Position numbers and translations under genes: made by a program. Below, piece after piece: positions 34,480 through 46,100 of a DNA stretch of 64,000 bases; position 1 is the stretch's first letter, and every line of letters starts with the position of its first letter. The notes below the pieces were generated by a model that searched no databases, was not told the DNA's origin, and worked only from the letters and a program-made list of their open reading frames with translations. Location of the stretch: NCBI RefSeq assembly GCF_018687715.1, contig NC_056762.1:27126364-27190363 (forward strand), read 5' to 3'. Source of the stretch: Carya illinoinensis. Its lineage: Eukaryota > Streptophyta > Magnoliopsida > Fagales > Juglandaceae.

Positions 34480-36412
34480 TCATATATTTGTGAATGGTAT
34501 TGATTTGTGGTATACTCGATAGGTACTGCATGGTGAGCCGTATGCACAATCAGCGGATAGATTATTTGGTCATCCGAATTATTTGGGGCACATGGATGAC
34601 GATTATGAGCGAGATGAGATGGAGGAGATGTTGAGTGATATTGGAGCTGGGATGTTTATGGATGAGGTTGACGACGATATTGCCTCAAGTGGTCGAGGGA
34701 ATGGGTCTGGGAATTTTCCTGCAATGTGGGAAGATGCAAAGCACGAGCTGTATCCAGGCTGTACAAAATATTCCAAAATGTCGTTTATTGTACGGTTGCT
34801 ACACATTAAGTCATTGTGTGGGATGTCGACCAAAGCAATAAACATGGTATTAGAGTTATTTAATGAAGTGCTTCCTGAAGGGTCCGCATTGCCGAAGAAC
34901 TATTATGAAGTGAAACAGTTGAGAAAGGGATTAGGGTTTGAGTATAAGTCCATACATGCATGCAAGAATGATTGTGTTTTATTTTGGAAGGAGAACGAGG
35001 AGAAACAAGAATATCCTGTATGCGGAGAGTCGAGGTGGAAGGATAAGAAAAGCCTGCCAGTTAAAGTCTTGCGATATTTTCCATTGAGACCTAGGTTGCA
35101 AAGATTATATATGTGCAAGAAAACAGCTCACGATATGAAGTGGCACAAGGAGAAAAGAGTTAATAATGACGGATTTATGAGGCACCCAGATGACTCACTT
35201 GCGTGGCAATGTTTCGATAATCAGTATCCAGAGTTTGGGATAGAAGCTCAGAACATGCGTCTGAGACTCACAACATATGGATTCAATCCTTTTGAGAATA
35301 TGAGTACAAGTTATAGCACTTGGCCTGTAGTGTTGATTCCGTACAACCTTCCACCATGGAGGTGCATGAAGGCGCCCAACTTTTTGTTAACTTTACTTAT
35401 CCCCGGCCCGAGATCACCTGGGAATGACATTGATGTATATATGCAGCCGTTGATTGAAGAGCTAAAAGAGTTATGGGAAACAGGTGTCAGAACTTATGAT
35501 GCATTGACGTCGACAACTTTTCAGATGCATGCTGCGGTAATGTGGACGATAAATGACTTTCCTACATATGGGAATCTTTCCGGCTGGAGTACTAAAGGGA
35601 AGTTAGCGTGTCCGACGTGTAATAAAGAAACTACTAGTGAGTGGTTAAAATATTCTCAAAAGTTGTGTTTCATGGGTCATCGACGTTATCTACCAAATAA
35701 TCATGCATGGAGAATAGAATTCGCTAAGTTTGATGGGCGAGTAGAGGATAGAATTGTACCAAATGAGTTCTCTGGGGAAGAGATACTGGAACAATTGATA
35801 CATGTGGCAACGAACAATTTTGGCAAAGGTCGGGGAAAGAACAAGAGAAAACGAGGTGCAGCAGAATTGAATTGGACAAAGCGTAGTATTTTTTTTGACT
35901 TGCCGTATTGGTCATCCTGCATGTTGCAACATAGTTTGGATGTAATGCACATAGAGAAGAATATTTGTGATAATATATTGGGTACATTGATGAGTATTAG
36001 TAAAAAAACGAAAGATACGATTAAGACGAGGAAAGATCTTCAGAGAATGGGAATGAAACATAATCTACATTTACGGGTAGAAGGTGATAGGGTGGTCATG
36101 CCGCATGCATGTTTTACGATGACAAGGGAGGAGAGGATGGACTTCTGCAAGTGGTTGCAAGGTGTGAAGCTGCCAGATGGTTATGCTTCAAATATCAGTA
36201 GATGCATAAGCCCTGATGACTGGAAAATTGGTGGATTGAAAAGTCATGATTGTCACGTATTTTTGCAGAAGTTATTACCGGTGGGAATTCGTGGGAAGCT
36301 AACATCTGCCGTACGTGTTGCCATAACCGAATTATGTATGTTTTTTAAGGATTTGTGTGCTCGGGTAGTAAAGCGAGATTTGCTGCAGAAACTGGAAGAA
36401 GACATTTATTAG
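34480..36412 (+). pseudogene. TNP2 transposase, catalytic part
   Basis: It continues the N-terminal part in frame (SHIFVNGIDLWYTR) but meets TAG at 34520-34522 where the family has Trp. From 34583 a frame of 609 codons holds the tnp2-type domain: YPGCTKYSKMSFIVRLLHIK, CKNDCVLFWKE, RYFPLRPRLQRLYM, HPDDSLAWQCFDNQYPEF, WPVVLIPYNLPPW, GPRSPGNDIDVYMQPLIEEL, NLSGWSTKGKLACPTC and LQHSLDVMHIEKNICDNILG. It runs into the start of DUF4218 and stops at 36410-36412 through a frame change. This enzyme would cut CACTA ends. Confidence 0.92.
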
Positions 36413-36848
36413 ATTATGTAAATTCGAGCAGATCTTTCCACCATCATTTTTTGATGTCATGGTCCATTTAGCAATACATTTACCCCGGGAGATAATGTTG
36501 GGTGGACCGGTACAATTTCCTTGGATGTATCCAGTTGAAAGATATTTGGGTCAACTGAAACGCACTGTTGGGAATAAAGCCAGAGCTGAGGGTTCAATAG
36601 CAGAGGCCTATATACATGATGAATGGTTAACATTTTGCTCTTTTATATCTTCGTGGTGTTGAGACATGATTTAATCGTCAAGAGCGAAATGCTGATCTTA
36701 CTGCTCCGCCTCCTCGTGAGCTATCAGTGTTTTCTCAGAATGTACGACCCTTGGGTGCACAAACGGGTTACGATTTACTTGATACAAAGTTGGGTAAAGT
36801 TCGGTGGTACGTGCTAAATAATTGTCGGGAGATTGAAGACTATCTCAG
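36403..36848 (+). pseudogene. TNP2 DUF4218 region, frame-broken
   Basis: A shifted frame reads FPPSFFDVMVHLAIHLPREI, GGPVQFPWMYPVERYLGQLK and RAEGSIAEAYI, the DUF4218 domain after the tnp2 core. A second shift lies near 36636-36655 and a TGA at 36667-36669 (CGA to TGA is the simplest cause). The frame then reads APPPRELSVFSQNVRPLGAQ to a donor-like CAG|GTATGT at 36848/36849. Confidence 0.85.
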
Positions 36849-36958
36849 GTATGTCGTTGTAAAAGGTTTAAATATTTCTAGATTCAATGAGGTTAAATAT
36901 AACTTTTGTGATATAAAATAATATGATTTTGCATATATATATATATATATACAATGAG

Positions 36959-37042
36959 CACATGGACAAACTTAAGACCGAAGGCGTAGAGAATATAGGG
37001 GCAAGACACGAGGAAGAATTTTCTGGATGGTTTGAACAATGT
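36959..37042 (+). pseudogene. TNP2 small exon
   Basis: After an AT-rich intron with a (TA)n run, an AG at 36957-36958 opens an 84-base exon reading HMDKLKTEGVENIGARHEEE and FSGWFEQC. It ends at GT|GTATGA. It matches the short segment between DUF4218 and DUF4216 in plant TNP2 genes. Confidence 0.7.
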
Positions 37043-37130
37043 GTATGAACTAAACCCTACTTGATATGTTAGATTATAAAAGTTTTAACTCTAAGTAATA
37101 TTTAATTAATAACATTATTTGAATTGTTAG

Positions 37131-37982
37131 ATTTTGGAACAACGTGCTCGTGATCCCGAATCTGTCTCTTTTGAATTGTATGCATTGGCCCGTGGTCCTT
37201 CAAATAGAGCACTTCGATACACTGCATGCATGGTTTGAGTTTATAGATTCCATACTCCGGACCGTGAAAGTAATAGAAAGACTCAAAACTGTGCTGTGTT
37301 GGTCGAGGGTAGTCATGGAACAGATGATATTAATTATTATGGTGTTATTCGTGATATTATCGGATTGAAATATCTTGGTAGGTCTATAATATATGTCTTT
37401 AAATGTGATTGGTGGGATCTAGGCGGTGGTCGAGTTTCGATATATAGGAATAATCATTTTACGAGTGTAAATATTGCATATAAATGGTACGAAGATGATC
37501 CATTTGTATTGGCTTGTCAAGCTACTCAAATCTATTACTTGATTGATCCAATGAAAAATGCTGATGAAGATAGTGGAGAGATAACTTGGCGAGTCGTACA
37601 AAAAATTGTGCCTCGGAATATATATGAAGTAGGAATGAATGCAGATTACGATACTAGTGGAGATGAAGATGACACTCCGAATGTAGAGGCCTACCAGGAA
37701 GATGGAGGGGGTGTTAACTTATTTGTTGACCTTGGTGCACTCGAGTTGCTCCCCTTATGTAGAGATGACATCTCACTCATCCATCTCGATCTGTCTGTAT
37801 TAAATGATCATTCAATTCAACAAAGTGAGAAAGAAGTAGAAGAGTCAGAAGAAGAAGATGAAGAAGAATCCGGAGGGGAAGTGGATAAGGAGGACGAAGA
37901 AGAGGTTGATGATGATGATGAAGATGTTATAGAGAGAGATTCTGAAACAAGCACGGGAAATACATCCGAAGATGAAGATTAA
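37131..37982 (+). pseudogene. TNP2 C-terminal exon, DUF4216 and acidic tail
   Basis: The acceptor is TTGTTAG at 37130. The frame reads ILEQRARDPESVSFELYALA, then a TGA at 37236-37238, then RFHTPDRESNRKTQN and DUF4216 (INYYGVIRDIIGLKYL, IIYVFKCDWWDL, HFTSVNIAYKWYEDDPFVLA, ITWRVVQKIVPRNIYE). The last 60 codons are Glu/Asp-rich. Apart from the one stop the exon is open to 37982, 100 bp before the next gene. Confidence 0.85.
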
Positions 37983-38082
37983 AAGTACTAAAAACTTTAT
38001 TCATATATGAGTATAGATTTTTATAATAATAATTAATTTCATCTAATTAAATTTTTTTTGGTATATATAATTAATTTCAAGT

Positions 38083-39732
38083 ATGCCGCCAAAAAGACAA
38101 AGAAGAAATGTGCCTCCTCCACCAAGTCCAAGTCCCGAACCCGTTCAGAAATCCCCACCTGAAGAGTCCGTTCCTGAAGATGAAGTTAACACTACAGAGA
38201 ACGATGCCCAGTCGACACCTACTAGTAAGGAAATGTCGTTATTAAATATTTATATATTTAATATTTTTGTCTCAATAACTATATTAGTATAAAAATTATA
38301 CACATTATCTATATTAGTTGATGCTTTCACTCGTCGCGGTCGTGGCTATACACGCGGCATCTCACTTGAGAAAAATCGAAGGCATGGCAAACTGAAAGTC
38401 ACAATTCCTGATAATTCCACTGGAGGAGTAGATGATAGTGTAGCAGCACTTTCCTCCTATATTGGTACAGTAGTTCGAGCTTATGCTTCATTTTATGTGC
38501 GCTCCTGGCGAGATGTGCCGAATGAGATTAAGGAACACATTCGGAGTCGTGTGCTGGTGAGTTTACTTTGACAGTTTATTTCTTTCACCTACATTAGTAT
38601 ATCATATTTTTTACCTAATTAATTTATAATTAGGATGAATTTGACCTCGACTTTGGTCGTAGCGAGGATTTGAGAACTGTGAATGAGTTAATGGCTACAC
38701 TATTCCGACGTCACAAGGGACAATGTCACGACCACTTCAAGAAGTTTGAGTCGTTTGAAGAGGCTGCACAGTCACCCTTCCAGCAGATGAAGTTAGACGA
38801 CTGGATAAAGTGTTGTGATCTTTTTGCATCTCCAGAATATCAGGTATTCTAGATTTATTTCCATTAATTATTGACATTAATATTTTTTGTTTATCTTATA
38901 TGTATATAGATATTACAATTAACATTCTTAATATGCATTTGTAGCACTTAAGTTCTACAAATGTACATAATAGATCCGCTCTGACTATTCACCATCGTGC
39001 TGGTTCAAGATCATTCCATCGTCTTGTTGAAAAAATGGTAATTAATAAACTATATAATTCATTTATTTTCCTGTTATTCTTTTATATAAGTACTAACACA
39101 ACAATTAATAAATTTTCTAATGTCGTTTTGTTAGAAATGTGATGATCTTGAAAACTTTTCCCTTGTACATGTTTATGCTGCTACTCACACTAATGAGCAT
39201 AGTGAGTGGATGGATCCTGCCGCTGCAATTAATTATGTAAGCGGTGTTCATTATTGTTAAATAAATTATGCAACATATGGTTAAATTCTTTTTTATTTAT
39301 ATTTCTTTTAATACATTATTAATTTGTGTGTTTTGATCTTTCAAACTGCAGGGAAAAATGATGGAGTTGCTATCAGTTTCTGGGGAATCCTCTACTAGTG
39401 ACATAGACAGTTTCACACAAGTGCTCGGGCCCAACTCTAGTATGGCAAGAGGTTTGGGACGATCTTTCAAGCATTCCGGTTCATCCTCCTCAACCTCATC
39501 GACTTCACAAATTAATAATCTTAGCAAAGAGTTAGAAGCTGCACGGCGCGAGAATGAGTATATGAGATCCAGACAGCAAGAGTTGGAGTCCCTTTTAGAG
39601 CGACAGTCTCATTTAGAGACACGTTTGCAGGATCAACAAAGAGACCAAGAGGAAAGAATACGTAGTGAGGTCCAAGAGCAAGTGCAGCGGGAGATGATGC
39701 TGCAAATGGAGCGTGTTATGTCATTGCAATAG
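38083..39732 (+). CDS. Transposase_24/TNPA-like CACTA accessory protein, intact
   Basis: A six-exon model with GT-AG introns joins in frame: 38083-38224, 38318-38556, 38634-38843, 38945-39037, 39135-39236, 39352-39732; 388 residues. The Pro/Ser-rich N-terminus (MPPKRQRRNVPPPPSPSPEP) precedes an RGRGYTRG motif (about residue 55) and a core with WRDVPNEIKEHIRSRVL, DEFDLDF, HFKKFESFEEA, QMKLDDWIKCCDLFASPEYQ and RAGSRSFHRLVEK, as in the Ptta/En/Spm Transposase_24 family. The C-terminus is a coiled coil (about 320-388) rich in Glu, Gln and Arg. TNPA proteins bind subterminal repeats and assist TNP2; that role is inferred. Confidence 0.85.
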
Positions 39733-39894
39733 AATCGTGGTGGACGAGGAAAGAAAAAAAAAAGAATTTTATTACTGTATTAAATTTTTAATATCTACTT
39801 GGAAAACAATTACAAACATTGTTAGTTATGAAATATGTTATGTAATATGATACAACTAGTATGTTTATTAATGGGATAAGTTTAGTATTTCTGA
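39733..39894. terminator. 3' untranslated region of the TNPA-like gene
   Basis: AT-rich DNA after the stop with ATAAATTTTTAATA-like words and a purine run AAAGAAAAAAAAAAG at about 39749-39764. A cleavage signal is likely but no exact site can be named. Confidence 0.3.
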
Positions 39895-40510
39895 TATGTA
39901 CGTTCGAATGTAAATAAAAACCTGCAAACAGTATTTCACATTTGAACACACGTTCGAACGTTATCACACATCACGTTCGAACGTTTATAGTGACGATTGA
40001 AACTTACGTTTGAATGTTTAAACTTTTAACGTTCCAAACCTCTGAACGTACTTATTGCGTTCGAATTCAAGTTTCTTAACATTGGAAAGAACATCCAAAC
40101 ATTACGATGAGAATGTTCGGACATTGTTTCCTTTACGTTGGAATCTGAATTCGAACGTAACGTTTGAACATATAAACGTTCGAATATAAATATAGTACGT
40201 TCGAACGGTAATCAACAAACATTACCTGCTCTCATTCGGATGTCAATTTGTCCGCTTTACGTTCAAACGTTATTTTTTTTTGTTTGAACGTTATATTCTG
40301 TGACAGATTCTAACCGTCACAGAAAAGCAAACGATCGAACGTTATATAAAACGGCACATCACAAACCGTCACTAAAAATATTTTTAGTGATGCTTATACA
40401 GTAAAATGTCACCATATGTATTCTGTGACGCACATTTCGTGATGATGGGGGTGACATAACCGTCACCTAATGTATTTTGTGACGTTTTTCCCATTTTTTG
40501 TGACAGTTTC
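39895..40510 (+). repeat. CACTA right subterminal repeat zone
   Basis: The inner part (39898-40350) has CGTTCGAACGTTATC, ACGTTCGAACGTTTA, CGAACGTAACGTT and many variants; the outer part (40296-40510) has GTGACAGATT, ACCGTCACAG, CCGTCACTAAAA, TTTTAGTGATG and TTTGTGACAG. It mirrors the left zone, with GTGAC words outside and CGAACGT words inside. Confidence 0.78.
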
Positions 40511-40542
40511 GTTTGTCACTAAATCTGATTTTTGTTGTAGTG
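40511..40542 (+). repeat. CACTA right terminal inverted repeat
   Basis: It ends TTTTTGTTGTAGTG, the reverse complement of the left CACTACAACAAA plus two bases. GTCACTAAA precedes it, as in the left end. TGG follows at 40543-40545. Confidence 0.92.
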
Positions 40543-40545
40543 TGG

Positions 40546-41990
40546 AAAACTTTTGCATGCTAAATTCTCCATCCACATAAGGCTTTAACTTATGTCCATT
40601 AACTTTGAATGTCCCATTTGTCTCATGATGAACTTCAACCTCTCCATATGGAAAAACACGAGTCATAACAAATGGTCCTGACCACCTAGATCGTAACTTT
40701 CCTGAAAAAAGTTGAAGTTTTGAATTGAATAGTAAAACTTTCTGCCCCACTCAAACTCCCTTCTCAAAATATGCTTATCATGCGATCTTTTAGTTTTATT
40801 CCTGTAAATCCATGCATTCTCATAAGCATCATTGCAAAACTCATCCATCTCATTAATTTGCAACATCTTCTTATCACCTGCAACCTTTATACCAAAATTA
40901 AGTGTCTTCATTGCCCAATAAATTCTATGTTCTAGCTCCACGAGTAAATGGCATGCTTTCCCATAAACTAACTGATAAGGTGACATTCCAATCGATGTTT
41001 TAAATGTTGTCCTATAAGCCCATAATGCATCATCTAATCTTCGAGCCCAATCCTTTCATGAGATACTAACAGTCTTCGCAAGTATGCACTTCAAATCCCT
41101 ATTGGACACCTCAACTTAGTCACTTGTTTGAGCATGATATGGTAGTGTTACCTCATGATGAGTAACTCCATACTTAGTAAGTAAAGCTTCAAATTGAGGT
41201 TGCAAAAATGCTTTCTACTATCACTAATTATCGCCCTTGGAGTGCCAAATTGGGAAAAGATATTTTTTCGAAGAAAATTCACCACAATCCTAGCATCATT
41301 GGTCGGCAAGGCAGCATCGTCCACCTACTTGGAGATGTAATCCATAACCACCAAAACAATTTTGTTAGAATATGAGGATGGAAAAGGACCTATGAAATCT
41401 ATCATCCAAACATCAAATAATTCAATCACTAAAATATTATTCAAAGGCATCTCATGTTTCCTAGGAATATTCACAACTTGTTGGTAATGATCACATAAAT
41501 GAACAAAGTTAAAAGAATCCTTAAAAATGGAAGGCCAATAAAATCCAAATTGCAAAACTTTTGCCATTGTTTTTGCTCCACCAAAATAGCCACCTACTTC
41601 GAATGAGTGGCAATATCGAAGTATGCTCTCCATATCTTCATCAAGTACACATCTCCTAATTATTTGATATGCACAATGCCAGAATAGAAAATTTTCCTCC
41701 CAAAAGTAAAACTTCAAGTCGGAGAAAAACTTCTTCTTTTGTTGATATGTCATCCTGGAAGGTAGAATTCGCGACACAAAGTAGTTAACTATGTCAGCCT
41801 ACCATGGAACAACCTGTATAGCCATCAAATGCTCATCTGGAAATGCTTCATGAATTGGCAATTGTTGCTTATCATCCACACCCTTAGGCTCAATCTAGGA
41901 CAAGCGATCTGCCACCAAATTTTCAGTACCCTTCTTGTCCTTGATCTCAAGATCGAATTCTTGTAGAAACAAAATCCATCTAAGAAATCA
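40546..41990 (-). pseudogene. Athila integrase
   Basis: The N-terminal finger region (RRCVLDEDMESILRYCHSFE, GGYFGGAKTMAKVLQFGFYW, CDHYQQ) and first catalytic Asp (VWMIDFIGPFP) lie at 41325-41777. [20 protein letters not shown] and [10 protein letters not shown] lie at 40690-40986, then in a shifted frame [20 protein letters not shown] at about 40600-40730. The end (HKLKPYVDGEF) falls 50 bp from the CACTA junction. In-frame stops and shifts show it is dead. In life it would join element cDNA to host DNA. Confidence 0.8.
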
Positions 41991-43137
41991 TGGTTTTATA
42001 TCCTTCTTCGCAAGCAAGTACTTAAGAGTGGAGTGATTGGTATAGACAACCACCTTTGAATCTATCAAGCAAGAACGAAATTTGTCAAAACCAAAAATAA
42101 CTTCTAATAATTCCTTTTCAGTAGTTGTATAATTAAGTTGAGCTTCCATTAAAGTTATACTTGCATAATAAATATTATGAAATTTTTTTATCTTTTCTTT
42201 GCCCTAGAACAGCCCTTATAGCAAATTCACTAACATCATACATCAATTCAAATGGTAAATTTCAATCCGGTGAAACAATTATAGGTGCTAAAATTAATTT
42301 CTTTTTTAGTGTTTGAAAAGCATGCAAGCATTCGTGAGAAAAATTAAACAGAGTATCTTAAATCAAAAGATTGCAGAGAGGTTTAGTAATTTGAGAGAAA
42401 TCCTTAATGAACCATCGATAAAACTTACCATGACCCTAGAAAGTTCTCATGGGCTTCACATTTACTGGTGGTGACAGTTTGTCAATAACGTCTATTTTAG
42501 CTTGATCGGCTTCAATTCTTTTGAAGGAAATTTGATGGCCAAGCACTATGCCTTCCTCGACCATAAAGTGGCATTTTTTCTAGTTTAAAACTAAATTAGT
42601 CTCCTCACATCACTGCAAAACCAAAGACTAGTTACATAAACAATTATCAAAAGAATAATTGAAAACCAAAAAGTCATTCATGAATACTTCTATAAATTTT
42701 CTTACCATGTCAGAGAAAATGGACATCATACATCTTTGGATCGTGGTTGGAGCAATGCAAAGACCAAAAGGCATTCTTCTATATGAAAAAATTCCGTAAG
42801 GACAAGTGAAAGTAGTCTTCTCTTGATCTTCAGGAGCAATTACGATTTGATTGTATTCAGAATACCCATCTAGAAAATAATAGTAAGCATGACCAGTGAG
42901 TCCTTTTAACATTTAGTTGGTAAAAGGCAATGAGTTGGATCATTAAGTCTTCGATAATCTATGCATAGTCACCATCTCGTGACTGTCCTTATTGGTATAA
43001 ATACATTGTTGTCATTCTTTACCATGGTCATTCCTCCATTCTTTGGGACTACTTGAACTAGACTCACCCATGCACTATCCGAGATTGGATAGATGATTAC
43101 AGCATCTAAGAGTTTCAATACTTCTTTATGCACCACT
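41991..43137 (-). pseudogene. Athila reverse transcriptase C-part and RNase H
   Basis: From 43137 the frame reads EVVHKEVLKLLDAVIIYPIS, VSLVQVVPKNGGMTMVKN, then a stop, LCIDYRRLNDPTH, and from 42912 YYFLDGYSEYNQI, RRMPFGLCIAPTTIQRCM and FMNDF where active enzymes have Y/F-x-DD. RNase H follows with VVVYTNHSTLKYLLAKKD near 42000-42060, its Asp changed to Asn. Both catalytic sites have lost an acidic residue. Confidence 0.8.
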
Positions 43138-43142
43138 TCTTG
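43138..43142. repeat. Target-site duplication, left (TCTTG)
   Basis: TCTTG before the solo LTR, matching 47435-47439. Removing the LTR rejoins the Athila RT frame (MQ|EVV on the minus strand). Confidence 0.88.
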
Positions 43143-46100
43143 TGTAACAGCCCACTAGAAACTCAATAGTAAAATTTCTATATACTTTAGGAACCTCGTG
43201 AAAACCCTGTAAGTTTTCACGAATTGACCCATCGTACAAGTTTTTGTTTGTCAACATAATCAGTGTTATCACTCAATATACTACCAAAAATGCGATTTTT
43301 ATTATTAGAGGTAGTTAAAAGTGTTAGAATACGTTATGGTCTATGCCACTAGACTCAGTTGATTATTTAGGATTTTATGGCGCAATAACTCATTTTCATA
43401 ATTTCAGACGAAACGCCTGTTTGAAACTGCAAAATTATTTTTAGGGGTATTTCGGGGTTGAGTTTTGGTAAATGATTTTCACTGTAAATTAATATGAATA
43501 TTTAAAATTTTTCAGTACTAAGTTTATTATACATTTTTTTGGAGTGAATATTAATCTCAATAAGCATACTAAGTGCAGTGTTTTCAAAATCATAGTGTGG
43601 AATGTCCAAATTAGGTTAGAGAAATTTTATTTGGACACTTTGTAAGATCTTAGCCACACATATTGAATAGTATTAGATACTTGGCACAAAGAGGAACCAT
43701 TAGATGGATTGGTGAAGAAAATCAAGGTTTGAGATCTTGCCACCTAAGCAAAACTTTTTTTCATCTGATCAACCAAATTGAGCCAGATCAAAGAGGCTTT
43801 CAACCTTAGTGAAACCCTAAATGGTTGGAATCTAATTGAAATCCTAAAAATTTGGTTGAAACCAAAACCCTAAACGGTTTTCCCAAACCCTAAAGTTGTC
43901 CTTCAAATCATTTTTGATCCAATTTTTAGCATTGTGTTTAATCACTTGATTAAATCACTTTCACATGCTATTAATTTCTCAAATTCTTGTTATGACATCA
44001 TTATCCAATCTTTTAAATCTTGAAAATTTGATTGGTTCAAGAAAAATTGAATTTGAACTTGATAGCATCTCAAAACCTAACCAAAACCCCTTTAAATCCT
44101 AAATTAAAGTCCACTTGGTTGAGGCCCACCAAGGCCCACGAATTTAGCGACCTTGGCAAAGTTTCTTGAAACAGTTTCCTCCCCCACATGGCAGACCATC
44201 CACTACCCTTTGCTGCACCCAATAGTGCCTTGATGTGAAGGAGAATCCACTTCATCAACTTCCATACCTCACAACTTCACAGGCAGTCCTTTGTCCCTCA
44301 CTATTCCCCACTGTATGTCACATAACCAACTCCAGTCAAGGGTCATTCAAGCCCATATCTTCCCCCTACAAAAGTTTAAAGTCGTGCAAGACACATTTCT
44401 ATCACTTTCATCACTTCTTCACCCCATTCTTAGAGAGAAACCCAAAAGAGCTCTCTCAGACAAATTTCTGGGTCTTTTGCGTGGCGCTTTTCAACCCTTT
44501 ATAAGTATTTTCAAACGATGATTCCTTTATAAAAAATTTTCATCTTTGAGATTAGTTTCCTTAGATATATTATTCATCTCATTACATAGTCATTTGACTG
44601 TTCAAAAGTATTTTTAACCATGGAAAGGTCATTCTGGGCGTAAAACTGGAGAATATGTTATGTTTTGAAGTTTTTGACCAAGCTAATGACATATCTTAGT
44701 CCAAACATTTTATGGAGTGTTGTTAGAATATGTTTATAAGTTTACATAGATGTTTTGTTGCATGAATAAAGTTTTTGATAATAGATTTTCTTAGATCTAG
44801 AAACTTGAAAATTGGAAGTGGAAAAATAGTTTTTGTTTGGAGAAAGTTTGAATATGTCATGCTTTGATCTTACTCTAAAGGCTTTGATATTTTTATATGA
44901 TGATACCAAGTCTCTTATTTTCATGATAGGATGTTAGTTTGAATATATTTAGTATTATTTTTGAAGATATGAGTTTTCAATGCAAGAGGATTTCGGTTAG
45001 GTCTAAGATTTGATGTCTTTGGGTTAGATCCATGTTTTATTGATTTTTAGCCATGTGATTTTAATTTTGATGGTTGGATATTATTTAGAACACATTGTTA
45101 AATCATGTGATATTTTAGTTTAAAGATCTCATCTTTTTAAGCCATGGATTAAGAGATTGATCAAGGCTATTTAAGAAAAAAGTTTCTGTTTTTGGACTAA
45201 GTATAAAACCAAAAACTCCAATTGTTATTTTATGATTTTGGTGACTTTAGTTTGATGATTTAAAGTATGGTTGATCTTAGGATGATGTTATGAATATGTT
45301 AGAAGTAATATTTTAGAATACCATATATGCACTCTTACATTTTAGAATACCATATATGCCCTCTTACATTTTAGTGATTAAATTTCTAAATTTTAGAATA
45401 CCCTCTTACATTTCCCCATGTTTCGCAGTTTATTATCGTAAAACGAGACGATCGAGGTAAGTTAGCTCTTAACTTACTATTAGTTTACTATGTATGTGTG
45501 ATGGGTAAGAGAACTACAGTTTATATATGTATGTTACCAAATATGCCATGCCATGCCATGTCATTACATGTTTATTTGTTATGCATGATTTATTCTATCA
45601 CGAATATTTATCTGTTACATAATCTATTATGTCACATATTGCTATATATTATAAGTATGCCTTATTAAGTATGCCATATATTATATGTATGTCATATCAT
45701 GTAGTATTCATTGTTGCAAGTATGACATGTTAAGTATGATATATGTTACATGTTAGGTCATGTTACGAAATGTTTCTATCTTAAGTAAATCATGTCTTTC
45801 GAGTTACGTTCAAATAAGTTATGTCTAGGATACTTGTGATGTAATCATTATGATTGTCCGAGCATCTCCATTTGTAATTCACACGATGTACTTTTGGCGA
45901 AATCATTTTGATTATCAGAATGTAGTTCAAGTTCAGTTATACAGATACTCCTGGCATAATCATTTTGATTGTTAGGATATGTTATTTAAAATACTCGTGA
46001 TGTAATCATTCTAATTGTCAGAGTATTACATAGTACTCCCGATGTAATCATTCTGATTGCTAGGATACGTGATTTAAAATACTCATGATGGAATCATTCT

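Larger units (their letters stand above)
14642..40542 (+). mobile_element. CACTA (En/Spm) transposon with nested insertions
   Basis: Termini are CACTACAACAAA at 14642 and its reverse complement ending at 40542, flanked by TGG on both sides. It spans 25.9 kb. Removing the LINE (18214-24014) and the Tekay element (26037-34474), each with one copy of its target duplication, leaves about 11.6 kb. Cargo: a minus-strand Transposase_32-like pseudogene, a split TNP2 transposase and an intact Transposase_24/TNPA-like gene. Subterminal zones are packed with GTGACNGTT-type and ACGTTCGAACGT-type repeats. CACTA elements move by cut-and-paste. TNP2 is broken here, so this copy is non-autonomous as it stands, though ends and accessory gene look usable in trans. 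Confidence 0.93.
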
